Source of the DNA: Pseudomonas sp. stari2 | Lineage (GTDB): Bacteria; Pseudomonadota; Gammaproteobacteria; Pseudomonadales; Pseudomonadaceae | Length of the DNA stretch: 64,000 bases | NCBI RefSeq assembly: GCF_040760005.1 | Contig: NZ_CP099760.1 | Coordinates: 5,646,501 to 5,710,500, forward strand | Reading direction: 5' to 3' | Shown here: piece by piece, positions 53,865 through 64,000 of the stretch | How positions within the stretch are numbered: the stretch's first letter is position 1 | Layout of the letters: each line of letters opens with the position of its first letter | Position numbers and translations under genes: made by a program | Notes under the pieces: model-generated | Seen by the model: only the letters and a program-made list of their open reading frames with translations | What the model was told of the DNA's origin: nothing | Database searches by the model: none

Positions 53865-54869
53865 TTGAACGCACCCATAGAACCTCATCGTTTTATCCTC
53901 GAGCCTTTTGAGGCTCGCCGCTTCGCCAATTTGTGCGGGCAGTTCGACGAGCACCTGCGGCTGATCGAACGGCGCCTGGCCATCGAGATCCGCAACCGCG
54001 GCAATCAGTTCGAGCTGATCGGCGATCCCAAGCACACCACGTCTGCGGAAAATCTGATTCGCCGCCTGTACCGGGAAACCAAGGGTTCAGAGCTGTCGCC
54101 GGATACGGTTCACCTGTTCCTTCAGGAATCGGCCGTCGAGCAACTGGACAACCACGCCCCCGCCGAAGCCTCCGTCGCCCTGCGCACCAAGAAAGGCATG
54201 ATTCGCCCGCGCGGCTTGAATCAGTTGCGCTATGTGAAGGAAATCCTCGGCAACGACATCAACTTCGGCATCGGCCCGGCCGGTACCGGCAAGACCTACC
54301 TGGCCGTGGCCTGCGCCGTTGATGCTCTGGAACGCGAGCAGATCCGCCGCATCCTGCTGGTGCGTCCGGCGGTCGAAGCGGGTGAAAAACTCGGCTTCCT
54401 GCCCGGCGATCTATCGCAGAAGATCGACCCGTACCTGCGCCCGCTCTACGACGCCCTCTATGAAATGCTCGGCTTCGAATACGTGGCCAAGCTGATCGAA
54501 CGTCAGGTGATCGAAGTCGCACCGCTGGCCTATATGCGCGGTCGTACGCTGAACAACAGCTTCATCATTCTCGACGAAAGCCAGAACACCACCGTCGAGC
54601 AGATGAAGATGTTCCTGACCCGGATCGGTTTCGGCTCCACAGCCGTGATCACCGGCGACATCACTCAGGTCGACCTGCCGCGCGGCACCAAATCCGGACT
54701 TCACCATGTCATCGAAGTCCTGAAGGATGTGCCGGGTATCAGCTTCACCCACTTCCAGCCCAAAGACGTGGTGCGCCACCCGCTGGTGCAACGCATCGTC
54801 GAAGCCTACGAGCGCTTCGAAACGCGCGTAGCCGATGAAGCGCCAAAGGACATTCGCCACGATGCTTGA
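53865..54869 (+). CDS. ybeZ: PhoH-family ATPase (YbeZ)
   Basis: Cytoplasmic ATPase of 334 residues. Walker A is [13 protein letters not shown] and Walker [12 protein letters not shown]; the N-terminal part has a KH-like region. The start is TTG at 53865, giving [20 protein letters not shown]. It overlaps ybeY by eight bases. YbeZ is thought to act with YbeY in rRNA maturation. Confidence 0.93.
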   Translation: MNAPIEPHRFILEPFEARRFANLCGQFDEHLRLIERRLAIEIRNRGNQFELIGDPKHTTSAENLIRRLYRETKGSELSPDTVHLFLQESAVEQLDNHAPAEASVALRTKKGMIRPRGLNQLRYVKEILGNDINFGIGPAGTGKTYLAVACAVDALEREQIRRILLVRPAVEAGEKLGFLPGDLSQKIDPYLRPLYDALYEMLGFEYVAKLIERQVIEVAPLAYMRGRTLNNSFIILDESQNTTVEQMKMFLTRIGFGSTAVITGDITQVDLPRGTKSGLHHVIEVLKDVPGISFTHFQPKDVVRHPLVQRIVEAYERFETRVADEAPKDIRHDA

Positions 54870-55356
54870 GCTTGACCTGCAAATCGCGACCAAAGCGTCT
54901 GCGCCGACCGAAGCCGAATTTCGCCAATGGTGCGAACTGGCCCTGCGCCAGCGCACCGCCGACTCGGAAATGACCATTCGTCTGGTCGACGAAGAAGAAG
55001 GCCGCGAACTGAATCACACCTGGCGCCACAAGGATTACGCGACCAACGTTCTGTCCTTTCCCGCCGAAGTGCCCGACGAGTTTCTCGACATTCCATTGCT
55101 GGGCGATCTGGTGATCTGCGTGGCGGTGGTAGAGCGTGAAGCTGCCGAACAGGGCAAGGAACTAAAGGCCCACTGGGCACATCTGGTCATTCACGGCTGC
55201 TTGCATCTGCTTGGTTACGACCATATAGATGACGAGGAAGCCGAGGAAATGGAAGCACTGGAACGCGAGTTGCTTGCCGAATTGGGTTATCCCGATCCGT
55301 ACGCGGACGACGAAACCGAAACATCCCCTATCGTTACAACAAAGGATTCAGAGTAA
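54862..55356 (+). CDS. ybeY: rRNA maturation endoribonuclease YbeY
   Basis: Metal-dependent RNase for 16S rRNA 3'-end maturation and ribosome quality control. 164 residues with the [11 protein letters not shown] zinc motif and ATNVLSFP. The ATG lies within the end of ybeZ, so the genes are coupled. CorC follows after five bases. Confidence 0.95.
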   Translation: MLELDLQIATKASAPTEAEFRQWCELALRQRTADSEMTIRLVDEEEGRELNHTWRHKDYATNVLSFPAEVPDEFLDIPLLGDLVICVAVVEREAAEQGKELKAHWAHLVIHGCLHLLGYDHIDDEEAEEMEALERELLAELGYPDPYADDETETSPIVTTKDSE

Positions 55357-55361
55357 TCGCT

Positions 55362-56201
55362 ATGAGCGAAGATCGATCGAGCAACGGGCAGAAGTCATGG
55401 CTGGGCAAACTGACCCAGGCTTTTGCCCACGAGCCGAAGAACCGCCAGGAGCTGCTGGAGCTGCTGCGCGATGCACATCAGAACAAACTGCTGGACAGCG
55501 AAGCGCTGGCCATCGTCGAAGGCGCCATCCAGGTGGCTGACCTGCAGGTTCGCGACATCATGGTGCCGCGCTCGCAGATGATCAGCATCAAGGCGACCCA
55601 GACACCCCGCGAATTCCTTCCCGCCGTGGTCGACTCGGCCCACTCGCGCTACCCGGTCATCGGCGAAAGCCATGACGACGTGATGGGCGTGCTGCTGGCA
55701 AAGGATCTGCTGCCGCTGATCCTCAAGGAGAACGGTGACAGCTTCAACATCAAGGATCTGCTGCGCCCGGCCACCTTCGTGCCGGAGTCCAAGCGTCTGA
55801 ACGTGTTGCTGCGTGAGTTCCGCGCCAACCACAACCACATGGCCATCGTGATCGACGAATACGGCGGTGTGGCGGGTCTGGTGACCATCGAAGACGTGCT
55901 TGAGCAAATCGTCGGCGACATCGAAGACGAGCACGACGTCGAAGAGGACAGCTACATCAAGCCGCTGCCCAGCGGTGATTTCTTGATCAAGGCCCTGACG
56001 CCGATCGAGAACTTCAACGAGTTCTTCGACAGCGAGTTTTCCGACGACGAGTTCGACACCGTCGGCGGGCTGGTGATGAGTGCGTTCGGGCACTTGCCAA
56101 AACGCAACGAAATCACTGAAATCGGCGCCTATCGTTTCCGCATCCTGAACGCCGACAGTCGTCGGATTCATCTGCTGCGACTGACGCCAATCGCCCGGTA
56201 A
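55362..56201 (+). CDS. corC: CorC/HlyC-family CBS-domain transporter component
   Basis: A 279-residue cytoplasmic protein with a CBS pair (about 65-190: VRDIMVPRSQMISIKATQTP; MAIVIDEYGGVAGLVTIEDV) and a C-terminal CorC_HlyC domain (DEFDTVGGLVMSAFGHLPKR). Linked to Mg2+/Co2+ homeostasis. No membrane segment of its own. Part of ybeZ-ybeY-corC-lnt. Confidence 0.93.
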   Translation: MSEDRSSNGQKSWLGKLTQAFAHEPKNRQELLELLRDAHQNKLLDSEALAIVEGAIQVADLQVRDIMVPRSQMISIKATQTPREFLPAVVDSAHSRYPVIGESHDDVMGVLLAKDLLPLILKENGDSFNIKDLLRPATFVPESKRLNVLLREFRANHNHMAIVIDEYGGVAGLVTIEDVLEQIVGDIEDEHDVEEDSYIKPLPSGDFLIKALTPIENFNEFFDSEFSDDEFDTVGGLVMSAFGHLPKRNEITEIGAYRFRILNADSRRIHLLRLTPIAR

Positions 56202-56216
56202 TAAATAAGGACTGAA

Positions 56217-57830
56217 ATGCGCTGGACAACCCGCCCCGGCTGGCCCGGTAACCTGCTGGCCGTGGCGGCCGGTGCAATCACCACCTTCGCTCTCGCGCCG
56301 TTCGATCTCTGGCCGCTGGCCCTGCTGGCGGTCGGCCTGTTCTATGCCGGCCTGCGCGAGCTGAGCCCGCGCCAGGCCCTGGGTCGCGGCTGGTGCTTCG
56401 GCTTCGGTCTGTTCGGCGCCGGCACCAGCTGGATCTACTACAGCATCCACCATTTCGGTGGCGCTTCGGTGCTGCTGGCCGGTTTCCTGATGTTGATTTT
56501 CACCGCGGCCATTGCCTGGTTCTTCGCCCTGCCCGCGTGGCTGTGGGCGCGCTGGCTGCGCCGCAACGAGGCACCACTGGCCGATGCCCCGGCTTTCGCT
56601 GCATTGTGGGTTGGCCAGGAAGCGTTCCGTGGCTGGTTCCTCACCGGTTTCCCGTGGCTATATTCCGGTTACAGCCAGCTCGATGGTCCTCTGGCCGGGC
56701 TCGCACCAGTGGGCGGCATGTGGCTGGTGTCGTTCGTCCTGGCGCTGACCGCCGCGCTGATCTACAACGCACCGCGCCTGCTGCAGACCGGTCGCAAAGG
56801 CTTTATCGCCGCCGGGCTGGTGCTGTTGGTCGGCCCATGGGCGGCGGGCATTGCCTTGAAAGGCCATGCCTGGACCAGCCCGTCCGGCGCACCGCTGACC
56901 GTTGCCGCCATCCAAGGCAACGTCGAGCAAAGCATGAAATGGGACCCGGCGCAGCTCAACGCGCAACTGGCGCTGTACCGCGACCTGAGTTTCCGTTCGA
57001 AACCGGTGGATCTGCTGATCTGGCCCGAAACCGCCGTCCCGGTGCTCAAGGAGTCCGCCGAGGGTTACCTGAACATGATGGGCACCTTCGCCGCCGAGCG
57101 TAAATCGGCGCTGATTACAGGTGTGCCGATCCGCCAGACGGTGCGTCACGAAAAACGCTTCTTCAACGGCATTACGGTGGTCGGCGAAGGCGACGGTACG
57201 TATCTGAAGCAGAAACTGGTGCCGTTCGGCGAGTATGTGCCGTTGCAGGACCTGCTGCGCGGGCTGATCGCGTTCTTCGATCTGCCGATGTCCGACTTCG
57301 CTCGAGGTCCTGCGGATCAGCCGTTGTTGCAGGCCAAGGGTTATCAGATTGCGCCGTTCATCTGCTACGAAGTGGTATACCCGGAGTTCGCTGCCGGTCT
57401 GGCCGCACACAGCGATCTGCTGCTGACCATCAGCAACGACACCTGGTTCGGCACCTCCATCGGCCCGCTGCAACACCTGCAGATGGCGCAGATGCGCGCT
57501 CTTGAAGCGGGGCGCTGGATGATCCGCGCCACCAACAACGGCGTGACCGGCCTGATCAACCCGTTCGGGCAGATCACCGAGCGCATTCCGCAGTTCGAAC
57601 AAGGCGTGCTGTACGGCGAAGTGGTGCCGATGCACAACCTGACGCCGTATCTGCAGTGGCGTTCGTGGCCGCTGATCATCCTGTGCGTGGTGCTGTTTGG
57701 CTGGGCGCTGATGACCAACCGGATGTCCAAGACCCTCAGTCTCCGCTGTCGCCTGCTCGGTAGAACAACGAATAGCCGATCTGCCCCACCGCCTCGTTCA
57801 TCAATTGCCCGCTCTGCCAGATCGACTTGA
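56217..57830 (+). CDS. lnt: apolipoprotein N-acyltransferase, with unusual C-terminal extension
   Basis: Inner-membrane enzyme that N-acylates lipoproteins. 537 residues: N-terminal helices, then a nitrilase-type domain with the triad Glu (LIWPETAVPVL), Lys (LKQKLVPFGEYVP) and Cys (FICYEVVYPE). The normal protein ends near the last helix (about residue 500, WPLIILCVVLFGWALM). Here about 30 extra Arg/Ser-rich residues follow and the frame runs 95 bases into the converging ydcF-like gene. The extension looks like read-through of a lost stop rather than a domain. Confidence 0.93.
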   Translation: MRWTTRPGWPGNLLAVAAGAITTFALAPFDLWPLALLAVGLFYAGLRELSPRQALGRGWCFGFGLFGAGTSWIYYSIHHFGGASVLLAGFLMLIFTAAIAWFFALPAWLWARWLRRNEAPLADAPAFAALWVGQEAFRGWFLTGFPWLYSGYSQLDGPLAGLAPVGGMWLVSFVLALTAALIYNAPRLLQTGRKGFIAAGLVLLVGPWAAGIALKGHAWTSPSGAPLTVAAIQGNVEQSMKWDPAQLNAQLALYRDLSFRSKPVDLLIWPETAVPVLKESAEGYLNMMGTFAAERKSALITGVPIRQTVRHEKRFFNGITVVGEGDGTYLKQKLVPFGEYVPLQDLLRGLIAFFDLPMSDFARGPADQPLLQAKGYQIAPFICYEVVYPEFAAGLAAHSDLLLTISNDTWFGTSIGPLQHLQMAQMRALEAGRWMIRATNNGVTGLINPFGQITERIPQFEQGVLYGEVVPMHNLTPYLQWRSWPLIILCVVLFGWALMTNRMSKTLSLRCRLLGRTTNSRSAPPPRSSIARSARST

Positions 57831-58515
57831 ACTCCGGCAGCCAGCCGCCGAACGGCCGGGCATTGTCGGTGCCGAGGAAACCGACCGGCGCCGGCACCAC
57901 TTCAAATCCAGCCTGTTGATAACTCCACACCGCCCTCGGCATGTGCCAGGCCTGGGTCACCAGCACGATACGTTTGACGCCTTCCGGCAGCAGCATTTTG
58001 GCGCTGAAGGCAGCGTTTTCCCACGTGGTGCGGCTCTCCCCTTCCTGCCAGCGCACCGTCACACCGAAATCATCGCGCAGTGAATCGGCCATCAGTTTGG
58101 CTTCGGTCGGCGGCGTACCGTAATGCAGGCCACCGCTGGTCAGAATCGGCAACCCTGAGGCCTTGGCCAGACGCGCCGCGTAGCGCTGTCGCTCAAGCCC
58201 GACGCCCGTCGGTTGATCTTCACCCCAGGCCAGATCTCCGCGCTCGCGCCCGGAGCCCAGCACCACAATCGCATCGGCGCGCTGCGCAAGGCTTGGCCAT
58301 GAATCCCGGGCCAGCGGCGGCTCGCGTTCCAGGGCCTTGGCCCCCCATTGCACGACCACCGGCAGGCTCATCAGCAGGAAGCCGCCAAATCCCAAGACAA
58401 AGCACAGCCCGGCCAGTCGCGGCCGCGAACGTCTCAACCACCAGGCGACGAGCAACAGCAGCAAAAGAAGGCCGGGCGGCAACAGAAGTTGTTTAATGAA
58501 ATAACGAAAAGGCAT
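57736..58515 (-). CDS. YdcF/ElyC-family (DUF218) membrane protein
   Basis: A 259-residue protein with two N-terminal hydrophobic segments (about 10-55) and a DUF218 domain: IVVLGSGRERGDLAWG, LPILTSGGLHYGTPPTEAK, SRTTWENAAFSAKML and IVLVTQAWHMPRAVWSYQQA. Homologues (SanA, ElyC, YdcF) are connected with envelope integrity. It converges on lnt, with which it overlaps by 95 bases. Confidence 0.9.
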   Translation of the reverse strand: MPFRYFIKQLLLPPGLLLLLLLVAWWLRRSRPRLAGLCFVLGFGGFLLMSLPVVVQWGAKALEREPPLARDSWPSLAQRADAIVVLGSGRERGDLAWGEDQPTGVGLERQRYAARLAKASGLPILTSGGLHYGTPPTEAKLMADSLRDDFGVTVRWQEGESRTTWENAAFSAKMLLPEGVKRIVLVTQAWHMPRAVWSYQQAGFEVVPAPVGFLGTDNARPFGGWLPEFKSIWQSGQLMNEAVGQIGYSLFYRAGDSGD

Positions 58516-58577
58516 CGAGCATCTCCAGAGATGCCCGAAGCCTAAGTGGGTTGATACAACGCGACAACCAGTAGGGT

Positions 58578-58607
58578 CGGATCCCGTTGAAAAAGATCCG
58601 CTTTTTG
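58578..58607 (+). terminator. plus-strand terminator behind ydcF-like gene
   Basis: CGGATC and GATCCG arms with an 11-base loop, followed by CTTTTTG on the plus strand. The nearest plus-strand gene ending upstream is lnt, 750 bases away. Confidence 0.5.
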
Positions 58608-58620
58608 ACCTGCCATGCGT

Positions 58621-58944
58621 TTACTTGGCCTGCAGAGTGCGCACTTTTACGGTCTCTCTGCCCGGTGCCTTGTCCTTGAGCCAGATGACCTTGGCCGAAT
58701 GGGCTGCATCGAGTTGCTTCACTGCCTGTGACAGGTATCCGTGGGTTTCACGCTCACTGCGATCCAGATAAGCCTTGACCAGATTGAACTCGGCGGGACT
58801 CAAGCCACGCAATTCAAGCTCCAGGGGGCGCTCGTCGCGCAGCCGTCCAGCGGTTTTTGCAGCGTCCAGAGCCATTCCCAGACGATCGATCAACCGCTCG
58901 TACAACTCGGGTTTGGTTATGTTTCTTTGCTGTGACTCCACCAT
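58621..58944 (-). CDS. hypothetical protein, 107 residues
   Basis: A soluble, charged, mainly helical protein starting MVESQQRNITKPELYERLID with LRGLSPAEFNLVKAYLDRSE in the middle and a Lys-rich end (KVIWLKDKAPGRETVKVRTL). No recognised domain. It lies alone between the ydcF-like gene and leuS; a hypothetical gene occupies the same place in P. aeruginosa as I recall, which supports it being real. Confidence 0.7.
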   Translation of the reverse strand: MVESQQRNITKPELYERLIDRLGMALDAAKTAGRLRDERPLELELRGLSPAEFNLVKAYLDRSERETHGYLSQAVKQLDAAHSAKVIWLKDKAPGRETVKVRTLQAK

Positions 58945-59117
58945 CCCTCACCTCATTGAAGATAAGACTCACTCCCCAGTTAGAGCTTAGCTTCGCTGCA
59001 CAAACCGGCTGCACGCCGCGACCAACGGCCCTCGCCGCGATTTCAACGGGTCAAACGGCTGCAATCAGGGTTTCCCTAGGCCAAGCGCGGTCATGTATGC
59101 TACGGCGCTTCCTGTAA

Positions 59118-61805
<2,688 letters not shown>

Positions 61806-61812
61806 TTGGATC

Positions 61813-61836
61813 GGGCGTCAGGTGAGCCTGACGCCC
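61813..61836. terminator. hairpin between leuS and lptE
   Basis: Perfect 10-base stem GGGCGTCAGG / CCTGACGCCC with loop TGAG, no T tract. It may attenuate leuS read-through into lptE or stabilise the leuS 3' end. Confidence 0.5.
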
Positions 61837-61892
61837 AGTAAAACCTTTCGGGCCGCAGGGTCGGCCCACATGGTTTCAAGGGGAGCAACACA

Positions 61893-62498
61893 ATGATCAA
61901 ACGCAATCTGCTGGTGATGGGCCTCGCTGTCCTGTTGAGCGCCTGCGGTTTCCAGCTACGCGGCACTGGCACCAACGAACTGTCGATCAAGGAACTTGAT
62001 CTGAGCGCCCGCAACGCCTACGGCGAAACCGTGACGCAACTGCGTCAGGTGCTGGAGGCCAGCGGTGTCAAGATCGTCTCCGGTGCGCCTTACAAGCTTT
62101 ACCTGGCCGATGAGCAGGAATCCCAGCGCATCCTCAGCTACGCCGGCGCCGGTCGCACTGGCGAGTATCAGGTGAGCACCGTACTCAACTACGATATCCG
62201 TGGCGAAAAAGACCTGCTGCTCAAAAGCGACAAGCTTGAAGTGCAGAAAGTGTTCATCCACGACGGCAACAACCTCGTTGGCTCCGACCAGGAAGCCAAT
62301 GACGCTCGTCGTGAAACTCGTCGCGAACTGGTTCAACGCATGATGCTGCGTCTGCAACAGCTGACTCCGGCTCAGCTGGATGCCCTGCAGCAGACCGCCA
62401 ACGCCCGGGCCAAGGCAGAAGCCGACGCCCTGGAAGCGGCGCAGAAGGCTGAAGCGGAAACCCCGCGCCAGTCGCCGCTCGAACTGCCGCAGCAGTAA
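61893..62498 (+). CDS. lptE: LPS-assembly lipoprotein LptE
   Basis: Outer-membrane lipoprotein that plugs and assists LptD in LPS insertion. 201 residues with a lipobox at about residue 20 (VLLSACGFQLRGTG), as in LptE/RlpB. A long C-terminal helix (about 135-201) is Ala/Glu/Gln-rich. GGGGAG precedes the ATG. HolA follows after a hairpin. Confidence 0.93.
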   Translation: MIKRNLLVMGLAVLLSACGFQLRGTGTNELSIKELDLSARNAYGETVTQLRQVLEASGVKIVSGAPYKLYLADEQESQRILSYAGAGRTGEYQVSTVLNYDIRGEKDLLLKSDKLEVQKVFIHDGNNLVGSDQEANDARRETRRELVQRMMLRLQQLTPAQLDALQQTANARAKAEADALEAAQKAEAETPRQSPLELPQQ

Positions 62499-62503
62499 GA
62501 CGT

Positions 62504-62524
62504 CCGGGGCGCTCAGGCGCCCCG
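62504..62524 (+). terminator. GC hairpin between lptE and holA
   Basis: Perfect CGGGGCGC / GCGCCCCG stem with TCAG loop, the same 21 bases as at 25642. Six bases after the lptE stop and 13 before holA; it is followed only by a weak T stretch. Confidence 0.55.
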
Positions 62525-62537
62525 TTCGCCCTTTCTT

Positions 62538-63575
62538 ATGAAGCTCGCTCCCGCCCAACTCGGCAAACAACTGCAAGGCGCCCTTGCGCCGGTCTACATC
62601 ATCAGCGGCGATGACCCGCTGCTGTGCCAGGAAGCTGCCGACGCCATTCGTTCCGCTGCCCGTCAGCAAGGTTTCGACGAACGCCAGGTGTTCGCCGCCG
62701 ACGCCAATTTCGATTGGGGCACGTTGCTGCAGGCCGGTGCCAGCATGTCGTTGTTCGCCGAAAAACGCTTGCTGGAACTGCGCCTGCCTTCGGGCAAGCC
62801 CGGTGACAAAGGTGCGGCCGCACTGATTGAATACTGCTCACGCCCGGCTGAAGACACGGTGCTGTTGATCAGCCTGCCGAAGCTGGACGGCAGCGCGCAG
62901 AAGACCAAGTGGGGCAAGGCTCTGGTCGAAGGTCAGCAGACCCAGTTCATCCAGATCTGGCCGGTGGATGCCAATCAGCTGCCGAGCTGGATTCGTCAGC
63001 GCCTGTCCCAGGCCGGCCTCTCGGCCAGTCAGGACGCGGTCGAACTGATTGGCGCGCGGGTCGAGGGTAACCTGCTGGCTGCCGCGCAGGAGATCGAGAA
63101 GCTCAAGCTGATGGCCGAAGGCGGTCAGATTACTGTCGAAACCGTACAGGCGGCCGTGGCCGACAGTGCGCGCTTCGACGTGTTCGGCCTGACCGACGCG
63201 GTGCTCAACGGTGAACCGGCCCACGCCCTGCGCATGCTCGAAGGGCTGCGCGGTGAAGGGGTCGAGCCGCCGGTGATCCTCTGGGCCCTGGCCCGTGAGT
63301 TGCGCCTGCTGGCCAACATCTCGTTGCAATACAGTCAGGGCACGCCGCTGGACAAGTGCTTCAGTCAGGCCAAGCCGCCAGTCTGGGACAAGCGCAAACC
63401 GCTGATGAGCAAGGCCCTGCAACGCTACTCGGCACAGCGCTGGGCACAGTTGCTGCTCGAGGCCCAGCGCATCGATGCGCAGATCAAGGGCCAGGCGGCG
63501 GGCTCGCCGTGGATGAGCCTCAGTCGGCTGGCGCTGTTGATGGCCGGTCAGCGACTGACGTTACCTGCCGAATGA
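62538..63575 (+). CDS. holA: DNA polymerase III delta subunit
   Basis: Clamp-loader subunit that opens the beta clamp. 345 residues, from MKLAPAQLGKQLQGALAPVY with IISGDDPLLCQEAADAIR to LARELRLLANISLQYSQG and a C-terminal collar domain. Length and sequence fit HolA. The start is supported by TTTCTT-ATG; the ribosome site is weak, so translation may be partly coupled to lptE. Confidence 0.95.
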   Translation: MKLAPAQLGKQLQGALAPVYIISGDDPLLCQEAADAIRSAARQQGFDERQVFAADANFDWGTLLQAGASMSLFAEKRLLELRLPSGKPGDKGAAALIEYCSRPAEDTVLLISLPKLDGSAQKTKWGKALVEGQQTQFIQIWPVDANQLPSWIRQRLSQAGLSASQDAVELIGARVEGNLLAAAQEIEKLKLMAEGGQITVETVQAAVADSARFDVFGLTDAVLNGEPAHALRMLEGLRGEGVEPPVILWALARELRLLANISLQYSQGTPLDKCFSQAKPPVWDKRKPLMSKALQRYSAQRWAQLLLEAQRIDAQIKGQAAGSPWMSLSRLALLMAGQRLTLPAE

Positions 63576-63579
63576 AACT

Positions 63580-63610
63580 CGGGATCGCACACTGCGATCC
63601 CGTTTTCTTT
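63580..63610 (+). terminator. terminator after holA
   Basis: Ten-base stem CGGGATCGCA / TGCGATCCCG with a three-base loop and TTTTCTTT tail, starting five bases past the holA stop. Confidence 0.88.
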
Positions 63611-63715
63611 GTACAGACCATTCCTACAGAACATCTCGTCTTCAGTCCTATAGACAGACGCTCGGCATCGGCAGATCATTTGCCGCGCAAAACCCACTCA
63701 ATAGCGAGAACCCTC

Positions 63716-63880
63716 ATGAGCAAAAAGCCATCGAAACATGGCCATAACAAGGCCAAATCCATCGTCGCCCAACCCCTGTTCCGCAGTCGCCAGGAACGAC
63801 CAACAAAGGGTAAAGGCAGCTATCGCCGCGAAGCCTTCCAGTCTGACAGCTGGGAGGCTTCTTACTTTCTGGCCGCTTGA
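63716..63880 (+). CDS. arfA: alternative ribosome-rescue factor A
   Basis: A 54-residue ArfA: MSKKPSKHGHNKAKSIVAQP is followed by LFRSRQERPTKGKGSYRREA and ends SDSWEASYFLAA. QPLFRSRQE, KGKGSYRR and WEAS correspond to E. coli ArfA PLFRQRVE, KGKGSYMR and WEAS. ArfA frees ribosomes stalled on mRNAs lacking a stop by recruiting RF2 and backs up tmRNA. A strong hairpin lies within the last third of the frame (63830-63861), as in other arfA genes. It has its own space between the holA terminator and the next gene. Confidence 0.9.
   Translation: MSKKPSKHGHNKAKSIVAQPLFRSRQERPTKGKGSYRREAFQSDSWEASYFLAA
63830..63861 (+). promoter_or_regulatory. intra-ORF hairpin of arfA
   Basis: GAAGCCTTCCAG (63830-63841) pairs with CTGGGAGGCTTC (63850-63861), 12 base pairs with one G-U, loop of eight, then TTACTTTCT. 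It lies wholly inside the coding sequence before the stop codon. In E. coli such a structure is cut by RNase III, giving a non-stop mRNA; in some species it acts as a terminator. Confidence 0.75.
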
Positions 63881-63941
63881 AGCGCAGCACCCCTTCCTCA
63901 TGTTAAGGTCTGCACCTGATTCGTATCCCCTGGACCTGTGC

Positions 63942-64000
63942 ATGCCCCTCAGTCTTTCCCGTCGTTGGCCCTTTCGCCAACTGATCGCTGCCACAAGTTT
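63942..64000 (+). CDS. 5' end of a further gene, cut by the window
   Basis: Open frame from ATG 63942: MPLSLSRRWPFRQLIAATSF, a basic N-terminus leading into a hydrophobic stretch, as for a signal peptide. Only 20 codons are visible. In related genomes I would expect a lytic murein transglycosylase here, but the sequence cannot confirm it. Confidence 0.4.
   Translation, partial: MPLSLSRRWPFRQLIAATS

Overview
The window reads as a chromosomal segment of a Pseudomonas of the fluorescens lineage. Coding is dense and GC-rich with few gaps. The gene order from hrpB (about 35.4 kb) through a ladS-like hybrid kinase, thiD-thiE-hemL, miaB, phoH-ybeY-corC-lnt, leuS-lptE-holA and arfA follows what I recall of the P. 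aeruginosa core backbone (PA3961 to PA3990). One REP-like palindrome of pseudomonad type is present. I see no tRNA, rRNA, CRISPR, prophage or insertion sequence. All family calls come from reading translations and motifs, not from searches.

Layout. 0-1.4 kb: the 3' end of trmA with its terminator, then a two-gene DUF4160/DUF2442 module with an ATGA overlap. 1.6-8.3 kb: a quinate/shikimate catabolic cluster of LysR regulator, type II dehydroquinase, an NAD-type quinate/shikimate dehydrogenase, TetR regulator, the two-domain dehydroshikimate dehydratase QuiC1 and an MFS transporter. A 24-bp element repeated in front of aroQ and quiC1 is a candidate TetR operator. 8.3-14.8 kb: a second catabolic block arranged around an IclR regulator: an EamA transporter, a single-domain QuiC-like TIM barrel and a Gfo/Idh/MocA dehydrogenase on one side, a KstD-like flavoprotein and an aldo/keto reductase on the other. 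A shared 19-bp element precedes both arms. Its substrate is unknown, and it is the best candidate here for an undescribed pathway. 14.9-28.4 kb: housekeeping and accessory genes (YpfJ-type metallopeptidase, a secreted hydrolase, HAD phosphatase, TesB, GNAT, histone-deacetylase-like amidohydrolase, flavoprotein, DEAD-box helicase, YedA-type exporter with divergent Lrp regulator, DEDD exonuclease, NYN nuclease, DUF2076 and membrane proteins). 28.4-35.4 kb: a NitT/TauT-type ABC transporter next to an omega-aminotransferase, an aldehyde dehydrogenase and a divergent LysR regulator, probably an amine or omega-amino-acid degradation locus. 35.4-64 kb: the conserved core segment.

How the genes work together. 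The quinate block would import quinate or shikimate, oxidise and dehydrate them to 3-dehydroshikimate, and convert that to protocatechuate by QuiC1. The IclR block uses the same enzyme types (isomerase/dehydratase, dehydrogenase, desaturating flavoprotein, reductase) and may handle a related cyclic polyol or carboxylate. In the core segment, thiD/thiE supply thiamine and hemL tetrapyrroles. miaB and the YbeY operon serve tRNA and rRNA maturation, and lnt and lptE serve the envelope. leuS and holA serve translation and replication. arfA, whose reading frame contains a strong hairpin near its 3' end, rescues stalled ribosomes when trans-translation fails.
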